Assembly (NCBI GenBank): GCA_026770585.1
Contig: MU646520.1
Span: 296,735 to 308,508 of the forward strand
DNA length: 11,774 bases
Source of the DNA: Baffinella frigidus
Taxonomy: Eukaryota; Cryptophyceae; Cryptomonadales; Baffinellaceae
Direction of reading: 5' to 3'
Position numbers and translations under genes: made by a program. The notes under the pieces were generated by a model that worked only from the letters and a program-made list of their open reading frames with translations, was not told where the DNA came from and searched no databases. Below, in pieces: positions 1 through 5,977 of the stretch (positions are counted from its first letter, which is position 1; the number at the start of each line of letters is the position of its first letter).

Positions 1-110
1 CTACACACTACACCCTACACCCTACACCCTACACCCTACACCCTACACCCTACACCCTACACCCTACACCCTACACCCTACACCCTACACCCTGCACCCT
101 ACGCCCTAAG
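1..110. repeat. CCCTACA heptamer array, telomere-like variant
   Basis: About 14 head-to-tail copies of CCCTACA, read as TGTAGGG on the other strand, with variants CCCTGCA and CCCTACG near the inner edge. The unit differs by one base from the plant/alga telomere repeat CCCTAAA. The C-rich strand reads 5' to 3' at the left edge, the orientation expected of a left chromosome end. Because the unit is a variant and other telomere-like arrays lie inside the window, it may be a subtelomeric satellite rather than the end itself. Confidence 0.85.
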
Positions 111-186
111 AAAAAGAGTTGGGGCAGGAACCGGCGCTGGGGATGCGTACGTCGAGGGAGGGGAGAGGAAGGGAGTTGACTTTTGC
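111..186. other. spacer with a fragment of the GGAACCGG repeat (family G)
   Basis: The stretch from about 121 (GGGGCAGGAACCGG) resembles copies at 522-575 and 841-892. The rest is purine-rich with no reading frame worth calling. Confidence 0.5.
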
Positions 187-190
187 GATT

Positions 191-321
191 TAATCCGGGC
201 ACAAGTATTTTTCTTTTAAAAACCAGCAAGTAAAATTACCACACAAAGGTCACGTCCCGAAACGTTTGTGTAGTAATTGTCATGCAGATTTTTTAAAATA
301 AAAACACTTGTTCCCGGATGA
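191..321. mobile_element. foldback element A1 (MITE-like, 131 bp, 4-bp target duplication)
   Basis: An imperfect palindrome. The left end TAATCCGGGCACAAGTATTT pairs with the right end read backward (TGTTCCCGGATGA), and inner arms around ATTACCACACAAA (235-247) and TTTGTGTAGTAAT (265-277) also pair. It is flanked by GATT at 187-190 and GATT at 322-325, a perfect 4-bp target-site duplication. Related copies are A2 (2204-2333) and A3 (11242-11381). It encodes no protein. Non-autonomous DNA transposon is the inferred class; TIR consensus TNATCCGGG. Confidence 0.8.
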
Positions 322-377
322 GATTGCCCCCCTCAGATCTGGAATGACCGGAGGACAAACGAGAAGGGTTCCCCTGA

Positions 378-516
378 CCACCAGCCCTGCGAGGCGGACC
401 AAATCGACGATTCTTCGGCGCCGTGTCCTCGGGCGGCACATTCGTTTTCGAAGGTGCCGCCCGCGGAATTGGCGCATGCCCCAGCCTCGATTTGGTCTGC
501 CTCGCAGGGCTGGTGG
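378..516. mobile_element. foldback element E1 (139 bp, CCACCA ends, 2-bp duplication)
   Basis: Terminal inverted repeats of about 29 bp begin CCACCAGCCCTGCGAGGCGG and end with the reverse complement near 492-516. The centre holds a second stem around CGGGCGGCAC and GGTGCCGCCCG (433-468). It is flanked by GA at 376-377 and GA at 517-518. A copy of the same length lies at 1869-2007 and a diverged one at 10559-10697. Small frames across it (for example 423-716 plus) are translations of the repeat, not genes. Confidence 0.82.
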
Positions 517-521
517 GAGTT

Positions 522-575
522 GGGGCAGGAACCGGAGCCGGGAATGAGGATGTTGAGGCGCGCGAGAAGGTCCTC
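522..575 (+). repeat. dispersed repeat G, copy 1
   Basis: The block GGGGCAGGAACCGGAGCCGG followed by GAATGAGGATGTTGAGGCGC and ending GAGAAGGTCCTC recurs at 841-892 with few differences, and in part at about 121-157 and 1009-1030. It sits immediately beside GGGTA arrays in two of its copies. Confidence 0.65.
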
Positions 576-601
576 AAACCCCACAAGGTCAGGAAAATCA
601 G

Positions 602-839
602 TAGGGTAGGGCTGGGAAGGGTAGGGCAGGGTAGGGTAGGGTGGGGTCAAACACCCAACCCTAACCCTCGCCCCTCCCCAAACCCCAAACCCCAAACCCC
701 AAACCCCAAAGGTTAGGGTAGGGTAGGGTAGCGTAGCGTAGCGTAGCGTAGGGTAGGGAAGGGTAGGGTAGGGTAGGGTAGGGCAGGGCAAGGCAGGGTA
801 GGGTGGGGTAGGGTAGGGTAGAGTAGGGTAGGGTAGGGT
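602..839. repeat. GGGTA and CCCCAAA arrays, telomere-derived low complexity
   Basis: Two GGGTA pentamer arrays (602-645 and 714-839, with GCGTA and GGGCA variants) flank a segment containing CCAACCCTAACCCT (654-667) and about five CCCCAAA units (677-711). G-rich and C-rich strands therefore alternate within 240 bp. The four-or-more GGG runs separated by two bases meet the sequence pattern for G-quadruplex formation. Minus-strand frames here give only PYPTL-type repeats and are not genes. Confidence 0.85.
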
Positions 840-840
840 G

Positions 841-892
841 AAAACCGGAGCCGGGGATGAGAAGATCGAGACGGGCGAGAAGGTCCTCCTCG
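841..892 (+). repeat. dispersed repeat G, copy 2
   Basis: Starts AAAACCGGAGCCGGGGATGA and ends GGGCGAGAAGGTCCTCCTCG. It matches copy 1 at 522-575 closely. The two copies bracket the GGGTA/CCCCAAA block, so the unit may be a longer duplication whose ends are telomere-like. Confidence 0.65.
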
Positions 893-910
893 ATCCTGCG
901 ATAAGTTGAC

Positions 911-1000
911 ATCAGTTGACATAGGTTGACGTACACGATTACGTCATTTATTAAGTTGACGTACACGACCACGTCATTTATTAAGTTGACGTACACGACC
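911..1000 (+). repeat. 30-bp tandem repeat of family D (TTAAGTTGACGTACACGACC)
   Basis: Two almost identical 30-bp units (941-970 and 971-1000) contain ACGTCATTTATTAAGTTGAC followed by GTACACGACC, preceded by a degenerate third unit (911-940). The core TTAAGTTGACRTACACGACC recurs singly at 1833-1852, 2682-2701 and 2724-2743. Minus-strand frames translate it as YVNLT-like peptides, which are repeat shadows. Confidence 0.8.
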
Positions 1001-1002
1001 AC

Positions 1003-1176
1003 TTAACGACGCGGGGAGAAGGTCCTCCTCGGTCCTGGGGGGTTCGTGGAGAAATTATAAAACGAGACCTCGTTTAAAAAGGAATCGGAACCCTTTTTGG
1101 TTTTAAATGACCTTTGTTTCATAATTCGTACCAGCACGAGTTACTTTACAAGATTGAGTTTGCGGGACGTGACTAT
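1003..1176. other. non-coding spacer with small palindromes
   Basis: Holds a fragment of repeat G (GAGAAGGTCCTCCTCGGTCC, 1015-1034), a short palindrome AAACGAGACCTCGTTT (1060-1075) and an A/T-rich hairpin (AAAAAGG with CCTTTTT, about 1075-1098). No gene seen. Confidence 0.4.
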
Positions 1177-1337
1177 CCACACAGCGGGCTACGCAGGGAT
1201 TTTCGGGCGCTGAGAGCCCAAGTTTCCGTTTTCTTATCCGTAGGAACCCCTGTATGTCCCTACGGGTTGCCTACTGTAGGGTCCTAGGTCTTGTCGCTTA
1301 GGGGGTGTGCAAAATGCCTTGGAAGTCCGCTGTGTGG
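1177..1337 (+). mobile_element. foldback element B1 (161 bp, CCACACAG ends)
   Basis: Begins CCACACAGCGGGCTACG and ends TCCGCTGTGTGG. The interior carries a short stem (TCGGGCGCTGAGAGCCCAA) and the conserved block CTTATCCGTAGGAACCCC, then TCCCTACGGGTTGCCTAC, then GGGTCCTAGGTCTTGTCGCT. Full copies of nearly equal length lie at 2465-2626, 6799-6962 (inverted) and 9470-9630. No clear target duplication was found. The conserved interior distinguishes it from a simple palindrome. Confidence 0.82.
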
Positions 1338-1520
1338 TAACTTGACCAGGCAGGGATACGATCCTCCTCGGTCCGAGTCCGCACAGAAGCCGGTACCCTC
1401 CGCCGCCAAGCATTGAGCCTCCGTTACACGCCAAGGCAGTCACCTCGGACAGTTGGCTTCGGCGTCCGCGTGACCGGTCACGCGGGCGTTCACGAGCCTG
1501 CCGGCGGGGCTGTTCCACGT
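1338..1520. other. unassigned stretch, no gene supported
   Basis: Mixed-composition sequence between B1 and the G run. Open frames across it (1234-1578 minus, 1413-1625 plus) depend on non-ATG starts or run through the homopolymer, and they show no codon bias. Confidence 0.4.

Positions 1521-1556
<36 letters not shown>
1521..1556. repeat. 36-base G homopolymer
   Basis: Thirty-six consecutive G, then CGGGGGG. Shorter G/C runs occur at 3477-3490 (14 G), 3633-3654 (22 G), 8272-8284 (13 C) and 11616-11628 (13 G). The exact length is unreliable in most sequencing chemistries. Confidence 0.9.
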
Positions 1557-1567
1557 CGGGGGGTATC

Positions 1568-1620
1568 GAAACGAACACGGAAAAACGACAGCGGCAGCTG
1601 CGGGGGGAAAGACGAGGGTT
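1568..1620 (+). repeat. left copy of a ~53-bp direct repeat flanking element L
   Basis: Begins GAAACGAACACGGAAAAACG and ends AAAGACGAGGGTT. A diverged copy lies at 1781-1834 in the same orientation, so the pair brackets element L (1623-1772). Confidence 0.7.
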
Positions 1621-1622
1621 AC

Positions 1623-1772
1623 TAGCTCTGTCTCACCTGATTTGGGCTCCTCATTTCGCCCCCCTCCCCCCAATTTCCAATGTGGGTTTTGGACCCCCCA
1701 CAGGAAATTTGTAAGTGAAATGGGGGGGGGGGCGAATTGATGAGGGGCCCAAATCAAATTGGGACAGAGCTA
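1623..1772. mobile_element. foldback element L (150 bp, TA target)
   Basis: Left end TAGCTCTGTCTCACCTGATT pairs with the right end at 1753-1772 (ATCAAATTGGGACAGAGCTA). The inner arms run TTTGGGCTCCTCATTTCGCC against GGCGAATTGATGAGGGGCCC. The terminal TA on both sides can be read as a duplicated TA target, the rule for Tc1/mariner-type insertions. It encodes no protein. One copy in the window. Confidence 0.7.
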
Positions 1773-1780
1773 GGGTGATT

Positions 1781-1834
1781 GAAACGAACACGGAAACACG
1801 AAAGCGTCAACTGCGGGGAAAGGCGAGGGTGGTT
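1781..1834 (+). repeat. right copy of the direct repeat flanking element L
   Basis: GAAACGAACACGGAAACACG, then CTGCGGGGAAAGGCGAGGGT. It matches 1568-1620 with scattered substitutions and a shorter G run. It leads directly into a family D core (1833-1852). Confidence 0.7.
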
Positions 1835-1852
1835 AAGTTGACATACACGACC
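1833..1852 (+). repeat. single family D core
   Basis: TTAAGTTGACATACACGACC, matching the tandem copies at 951-1000 except for one base (A for G). It is preceded by GGCGAGGGT, as is the copy at 2724-2743. Confidence 0.75.
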
Positions 1853-1868
1853 GCGTATAAGGAGCCAG

Positions 1869-2007
1869 CCACCAGCCCTGCGAGGCGGACCAAACCGACG
1901 ATTGTTTGGCGCCATTTCCTCGGGTGGCGCATTCGAATTCGAAGGTGCCGCCCGAGAAATTGGCGCATGCCCCAGCCTTGATTTGGTCCGCCTCGGAGGG
2001 CTGGTGG
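1869..2007. mobile_element. foldback element E2 (139 bp, CCACCA ends, 2-bp duplication)
   Basis: Same orientation and exact length as E1, with about 85-90% identity by eye. Ends are CCACCAGCCCTGCGAGGCGG and CCTCGGAGGGCTGGTGG. Flanks are AG at 1867-1868 and AG at 2008-2009, a 2-bp target duplication. Translated frames overlapping it repeat the peptides seen across E1 and are not genes. Confidence 0.82.
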
Positions 2008-2059
2008 AGGGGGGGAGAGGCGGGGGCCTGCTGCGCCGTGAAACTTCCCTCCGCTCACC

Positions 2060-2197
2060 CCACACGGTGGGCTTCGAGGGTTTCGGGACCCCTAGATTTA
2101 GCGGTAACGTGACCGACTCTACATGAGAATTTTTTGAAAGTTAGCTGCCCACAGGGTAAGTTGACTTTTGATGAAAGATCCGTAGTCCACCGTGTGG
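2060..2197. mobile_element. foldback element M1 (138 bp, CCACACGGTGG ends)
   Basis: CCACACGGTGGGCTTCGAGG at the left and GTAGTCCACCGTGTGG at the right form terminal inverted repeats of about 15 bp. The left end resembles the B-family end (CCACACAGCGGGCTWCGA), which suggests related ends. A similar pair with CCACTCGG ends lies at 7072-7197. Confidence 0.6.
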
Positions 2198-2203
2198 CTA
2201 GTC

Positions 2204-2333
2204 TCATCCGGGAACACGTATTTTGTTTTAAAATATCTGCACGAAAATTACTACACAATTGCTTCGGACGTGGCCAGTTGTGAAGAAATTTTCATTGCCA
2301 ACTTTTGAAAGAAAAATACTTGTTCCCGGATTA
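2204..2333. mobile_element. foldback element A2 (130 bp, 4-bp target duplication)
   Basis: Ends TCATCCGGGAACACGTATTT and AAATACTTGTTCCCGGATTA (partly). The interior has AAAATTACTACACAATTG and GTTGTGAAGAAATTTTCATT arms. Flanks are AGTC at 2200-2203 and AGTC at 2334-2337. It is the same family as A1 and A3. Confidence 0.8.
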
Positions 2334-2357
2334 AGTCCTTGCCATGCGCTGCTCACC

Positions 2358-2434
2358 CGAGACAAACGTCGAGAGTGGGACGTCTCAAAGTCTCAAAGCA
2401 AAAGTGGACCCTCTGTTGACTTTAGCAACAGTGG
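2358..2434 (+). repeat. dispersed repeat I, copy 1
   Basis: The block with GAGACAAACGTCGAGAGTGG, CGTCTCAAAG, AAAAGTGGACCCTCTGTTGA and AACAGTGGA recurs at 6099-6210 and, shortened, at 9665-9694. The end half is weakly palindromic (CTGTTAAC with GTAACAG in copy 2). Confidence 0.6.
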
Positions 2435-2464
2435 ATATCTACGGAGTTCCCAGCACACACCATG

Positions 2465-2626
2465 CCACACAGCGGGCTTCGAAGGGATTTTCGGGCTCTG
2501 AGAGCCCGAGTTTCCGTTACCTTATCCGTAGGAACCTCCCCTACGTCCCTACGGATTGCCTACCTTAGGGTCCTAGGTCTTATCGCTTAGGGGTTATTCG
2601 AGATCCCTTCGAAGTCCGCTGTGTGG
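2465..2626 (+). mobile_element. foldback element B2 (162 bp)
   Basis: The cleanest B copy: CCACACAGCGGGCTTCGAAG pairs with CTTCGAAGTCCGCTGTGTGG. The internal stem TCGGGCTCTGAGAGCCCGA (2491-2509) is a perfect inverted repeat with nine pairs. The conserved core CTTATCCGTAGGAACC to CGCTTAGGGGTTATTC follows. No confident target duplication. Confidence 0.85.
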
Positions 2627-2663
2627 GTGAGGCCCTCCAGAGGGGGGACAGGACCTGCGGGTT

Positions 2664-2743
2664 GTTAAGTTGCCTTACACGTTAAGTTGACATACACGAT
2701 CGCTTCACGCCAGGCGAGGGTTATTAAGTTGACATACACGACC
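2664..2743 (+). repeat. three family D cores in a cluster
   Basis: TTAAGTTGCCTTACACG (2664-2680, degenerate), TTAAGTTGACATACACGATC (2682-2701) and TTAAGTTGACATACACGACC (2724-2743). The last is preceded by GGCGAGGGTTA, as in the copy at 1833-1852. Confidence 0.75.
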
Positions 2744-2769
2744 ACTACACGAGGAGGGGGGACGGGAAC

Positions 2770-2973
2770 ACCAGCAACCCGTAGCAGCTTATAACCGGGT
2801 CGGGTACTGTAGTAATTTTCAGTCAAACCAAGGATATCTTCTTGAATCACCCCGTCAGCAATTTCCAGGTCCCTAGGGCTTCCTACCGTAGGGTCCCTAC
2901 GAATGAATCCCAGAAAGAATTTCATTCCCGGATTCTTGCAGGGATCCGGTAAAAGCTGCTACGGGTTGCTGGT
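2770..2973. mobile_element. foldback element O (204 bp, ACCAGCAACCCGTAGCAGC ends)
   Basis: ACCAGCAACCCGTAGCAGCT at the left is matched by AGCTGCTACGGGTTGCTGGT at the right, a perfect 20-bp inverted repeat, followed inward by ATAACCGGGTC against GATCCGGTAA. The interior includes a B-like fragment CTTCCTACCGTAGGGTCC (2879-2896). One copy in the window and no clear target duplication. Confidence 0.7.
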
Positions 2974-3167
2974 AGCTACTTTAAATGTGATGGGGGACAA
3001 TCAAGAGTTGCCCTGCCGTCAGGGCAGAATGTACGGAAATCCATACATTATGCCAAAAGTTGACTCGAGGCCACAGATGAGTTGAATTTTTCGATTGCCT
3101 CCCCTCAGGTCTGGCGTAGGACCTGCGGCGATCCTTCTGTTTGGTCTCCATCTTCTTGCGCGACTCG
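2974..3167. other. non-coding spacer with small hairpins
   Basis: Contains GCCCTGCCGTCAGGGC (3010-3025) and an imperfect stem ATGTACGGAAATCCATACAT (3029-3048). No reading frame supported. Confidence 0.4.
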
Positions 3168-3315
3168 TCCTAGCGGAAAACACGCGCCGTCAGAAAATGC
3201 TCAAGGTTTTTTTGTGCCTGTTAGTAGCTGTGCCTCCCCCCTCCTAGCGGAAAACACGCGGCGTCAGAAAATGTTCAAGGGTTTTTTGTGTTTGTTAGTA
3301 CGTGTGCCTCCGTCG
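3168..3315 (+). repeat. 74-bp tandem duplication
   Basis: Two copies with a 74-bp period: TCCTAGCGGAAAACACGCG, GTCAGAAAATG, TCAAGG, a T run, then GTTAGTA and GTGTGCCTCC. They start at 3168 and 3242 and differ at scattered positions. Confidence 0.8.
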
Positions 3316-3324
3316 GGTTGGCAC

Positions 3325-3395
3325 CACCCCCAACGTTGACACTCCCCCAACGCTGACACTCCCCCAACGCCTCTCCCAAAGCATAGCTCTGCCTG
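3325..3395 (+). repeat. 17-bp CCCCCAACG minisatellite
   Basis: Three copies of a unit CCCCCAACGYTGACACT, ending CCCCCAACGCCTCTCCCAAA. A similar motif (GACACTCCCCCAAAGCCA) recurs at about 3533-3550. Confidence 0.65.
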
Positions 3396-3735
3396 AGTTT
3401 TATTATGGCTCGTCCTTAAAAGTATTTAAGAGCAGAAATTCAGTACACAAGGGCGGATCGAAGCCTGTGGGAGGAAGGGGGGGGGGGGGGAGGAGAGCTA
3501 GACTCCCTCAAAGCCTCCCCCAAAGCCAACGCGACACTCCCCCAAAGCCAGGAGATCTCGCCTGAAAACGGTTGACGGATTAGGATCAGAGCTGGTTCAG
3601 TGGTTGGGGTTTTCTCAGCGTGGTTGTGTGTAGGGGGGGGGGGGGGGGGGGGGGTGTTCAGCGTCAATGCCACGCCACGCACAGCGCTCCGCAAACTGTG
3701 GGGGCCCTGCCGATGCATTGGATAGGGCAACTGGT
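3396..3735. other. non-coding stretch with G runs
   Basis: Holds G14 at 3477-3490, G22 at 3633-3654 and CCCAAAGCC motifs. A plus-strand frame (3302-3565) crosses repeats and lacks codon bias. Confidence 0.4.
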
Positions 3736-4055
3736 CTAGCGGGGATGCCACTGCTGGAGCAAGGAATCGCAGGGCGTTCCACAGACCTTTCCTTTGCTCC
3801 TCCCCTGCTTCCTCTTCCCCCCTCCGCCCTCGCCCCCGGAGTCGATGGGCTCGGGAGTGCTAGGATGCATCAACGAAGGCGAGATGGCGTCATTCTCCGT
3901 CGGAGACAAACCCACACCCGGCGCGAAGGGAAGAAACGGGGACGGGGGCTGCACGGGCAGCATAATTTGCGTCGCCGGGATCGGAGCGAGAGCTTGCAGC
4001 CAGCTCAAAATGGAGGCGTTGGGGCCCGCGATGGAGGAAGCGTTGGGGCTCGCGA

Positions 4056-4140
<85 letters not shown>

Positions 4141-4217
4141 AAGCACGAGGAGCTGATGATTGCCGTACATCATCCCGGTGCCCCAGTCGTTGATGTGCGT
4201 CACGCGTTGTACAACCC
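3736..4217 (-). CDS. Q-rich protein, probable exon (function unknown)
   Basis: Minus-strand frame with coding-like codon use (mostly G/C third positions) from about 4215 to a TAG at 3738-3736. It reads VTHINDWGTGMMYGNHQ, then 28 consecutive glutamines, then a Ser/Pro/Asn segment (SPNASSIAGPNAS), a Pro-rich stretch, and a basic tail with KRKQGRSKGK that could be a nuclear signal. The first ATG is at 4173, giving 145 residues, but coding quality continues upstream to a good acceptor (TTCTGCAG, 4225-4218). I therefore prefer an internal or last exon. A GT at 4266-4265 (GTAGTA) could be the donor of a 49-bp intron. No family is recognised. It may share a transcript with the Q-rich gene at 4933-5977, but no clean donor links them. 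Confidence 0.5.
4057..4140. repeat. (CTG)27 microsatellite
   Basis: Twenty-seven perfect CTG units (4057-4137), then TTG. On the minus strand it reads CAA(CAG)27, the 28-residue polyglutamine tract of the 3736-4217 frame. Confidence 0.95.
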
Positions 4218-4932
4218 CTGCAGAACCCAACAAAAGTGATTTCTCAAAAGATTTGGTTTTTACTACCTCTCTGGTCCTCCATTTTTTGCAAAATATGGAG
4301 GACTCGTGATTTCGACCTCGTTTCAATCACGTTTTCACATTTGTATGGGGAAAATAACATCTCGTTTCGGTTGACGATAACAACGTTATCCTCGTTTCGG
4401 GCCCAAGGCAGATCATAACTCGGAATTTCAGGACGCAACGCTTCGTTTCGTGGTACTAAATGGTACGTACTGACCTGTCCATAAGCGACGGTTCGTGCTT
4501 TGCACGTCCACGTTCAGCAAAAATCATCCTTTCCACGTCCGTGCGGTATCAAATTAACAACACGACTTTTAACAATCTTTTAACTGAAATTCCAGTTTAC
4601 TACCTGTCGCGACCCATCCCCAGCCACGAGTCGTAATTTTATTCTTGATTAAGGACGTGATGAGTCACGGGGGTCGGGGGACGCAGTCTGTGATGTCACG
4701 GAACAGCATGTGTAAAAAACATGTTTTAAAACCACGTCGTTTCACGCGCGAAACACGCGCAAACGAGATTGCAACCGAAACGAGATAGGATAAAGAAGTC
4801 GTAGAAGGATGTGAACATGTTTACCACACATATTACGTTTGTTCCTCTGACTTGTGTGCTGTGACTGTCGATAAACGGCCGACGGTTAATTCGACAGTTT
4901 GTCTCACGTCGAAAAAAACATTTTTTTTCTTT
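4218..4932. promoter_or_regulatory. A/T-richer intergenic or intronic region with repeated CTCGTTTC and ACGTC motifs
   Basis: No gene supported over 700 bp. CTCGTTTC or its complement occurs at about 4317, 4351, 4391, 4763 and 4777. ATCTCGTTTCGGTTG (4349-4363) is matched exactly in reverse by CAACCGAAACGAGAT (4772-4786). Several CACGTC/GACGTG cores, TGAGTCA (about 4660) and TGATGTCA (about 4692) resemble bZIP-type sites. A 30-bp near-palindrome sits at 4274-4303. It could be the control region of the flanking gene(s) or a long intron between the two minus-strand coding pieces. The regulatory role is inference from motif density only. Confidence 0.4.
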
Positions 4933-5511
4933 TCATTGATGACGTGGGTCGTGATTTTTGAGTTGTGTCTCCTCTGGCGGTGCTGCGAGCTCGCTGTACA
5001 CCGACCTCAGGAGGGAGAGAATAATCTTCGGATCTCCCGCCCCCCCGTCGTTGCCGTCCTCGAGGTACTCCGCGATCGTCTCGCCAATCGCGAGCCCGAC
5101 GATGTCGAGCTTGCGGCACGCCTCGCGGAGCGCTCCGACGGTGTCGCGCGTCGCCCGCGGCGCCCTGTACTTCTTCAGAAGGCGCGCTTGATCGTCCGAG
5201 ATCCTGCCCTTCCTGGTACTCGCCGGGAACCTGCTCTGCGGGTGATGGGCGGGCACACTGCCGATCACCACCTGCTCGTCGTCAGACCACTCCGACACGG
5301 TGTCTGCTCCCGCGAAAGACACCTCGCGCGCCGGCGCCGGTGCGCGTCGGAGCCTGGCGACCTCGGCCTCCAGCTCCCGCACCCGCGCGCCGCTCACCGA
5401 CGCCGCCCGCGCGTCGTTGTCGGTGTACTGCGGCGGCGCGTGCTGCTGCGGCGCGTACTGCTGCTGCGCATACTGCTGCGCGGGCTGCGCGTACTGCGGC
5501 GCCCCCCCCAT
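4933..5511 (-). CDS. C-terminal half of a Q-rich, coiled-coil protein (function unknown)
   Basis: Strong G/C third-position bias supports coding. From the ATG at 5511 it encodes 192 residues: a Q/Y/A-rich, prion-like start (QYAQPAQQYAQQQYAPQQ), a short leucine-heptad segment (VRELEAEVARLRR), an acidic patch (SEWSDDEQ), and a compact helix-rich region (about residues 90-170) with ISDDQARLLKKYRAPRATR and REACRKLDIVGLAIGETI, ending at a TGA. The frame continues upstream without shift into the half at 5521-5977, separated only by TAG plus three codons. The overlapping 312-residue plus-strand frame (4852-5790) is the antisense shadow (poly-Leu from CTG). No homologous family is recognised. Confidence 0.6.
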   Translation of the reverse strand: MGGAPQYAQPAQQYAQQQYAPQQHAPPQYTDNDARAASVSGARVRELEAEVARLRRAPAPAREVSFAGADTVSEWSDDEQVVIGSVPAHHPQSRFPASTRKGRISDDQARLLKKYRAPRATRDTVGALREACRKLDIVGLAIGETIAEYLEDGNDGGAGDPKIILSLLRSVYSELAAPPEETQLKNHDPRHQ

Positions 5512-5520
5512 CAGTCCTTG

Positions 5521-5534
5521 CTACTGCGCCATCC

Positions 5535-5584
<50 letters not shown>

Positions 5585-5977
5585 AACCCTTGCTGCTGCA
5601 CCGCGAACGCGTACTCCTGCTGCGTGAACTGATGCTGGAACTGCGACGGAAGCCTTCCCAGTCGCAGATGCTCATCCATCGCAGCAGCGAGGTTGATGCC
5701 ACCGTTGTCGGTGCCACCGAGCGCGTCCCCCGACGGACGTTGTGCCGGAGATGCGCTCGCACAAGCGGGAGGTTTAACCCGCTCTCCTGAACCGCCCGTA
5801 GACCGCGCGCCTTCCCCCGAAGGATCTTCGCGCGGCTGCTGGTCGGCTTCCTCCTCCGCGTCGACGTCCGAGTCGGCCAAGCCGCCCCTGCCGCCGTCGC
5901 GGTGGTCTTGTTCGGAGGCCCGCTCGGCGGCCTCCCTTCCCGCCTGCCTGTTGGCGCTTGCTGGGCGTCTTCGCCAT
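5521..5977 (-). pseudogene. N-terminal half of the same Q-rich gene, with in-frame TAG and an apparent frame change
   Basis: From about 5943 the minus strand reads an acidic, Ala/Glu-rich segment (LADSDVDAEEEADQQP), then NGGINLAAAMDEHLRLGRL, QFQHQFTQQEYAFAVQQQ and 16 glutamines, ending WMAQ and TAG at 5523-5521. Codon use is coding-like throughout. This frame has no ATG before 5679. A well-placed ATG (GCGATGGCG, 5977) starting MAKTPSKRQQAGG lies in another frame and joins it only if the frame changes around 5935-5945. Upstream in the acidic frame there is a TAG at 6012-6010. A decayed gene, an assembly error or an undetected small intron would all fit; glutamine decoding of TAG is a less likely alternative. 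Confidence 0.5.
5536..5583. repeat. (CTG)16 microsatellite
   Basis: Sixteen perfect CTG units encoding the 16-glutamine tract on the minus strand. It lies twelve bases from the in-frame TAG (5521-5523). Confidence 0.95.

Noticed and set aside
333-1002. Minus-strand frames with YPTLPYPTLP repeats
   Set aside because: Direct translation of GGGTA arrays; no codon-position signal beyond the repeat.
1568-1834. LTR retrotransposon reading of the 53-bp direct repeats
   Set aside because: The repeats are too short, there is no primer-binding site, and the interior is a 150-bp palindrome.
3168-3315. Possible CRISPR-like repeat
   Set aside because: Only two 74-bp copies in direct tandem without spacers, in a eukaryotic context.
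4852-5790. 312-residue plus-strand open frame
   Set aside because: It is antisense to the Q-rich minus-strand gene. Its poly-Leu and Arg-rich content comes from CTG repeats and complementary GC-rich codons, and its beginning crosses A/T-rich non-coding sequence.
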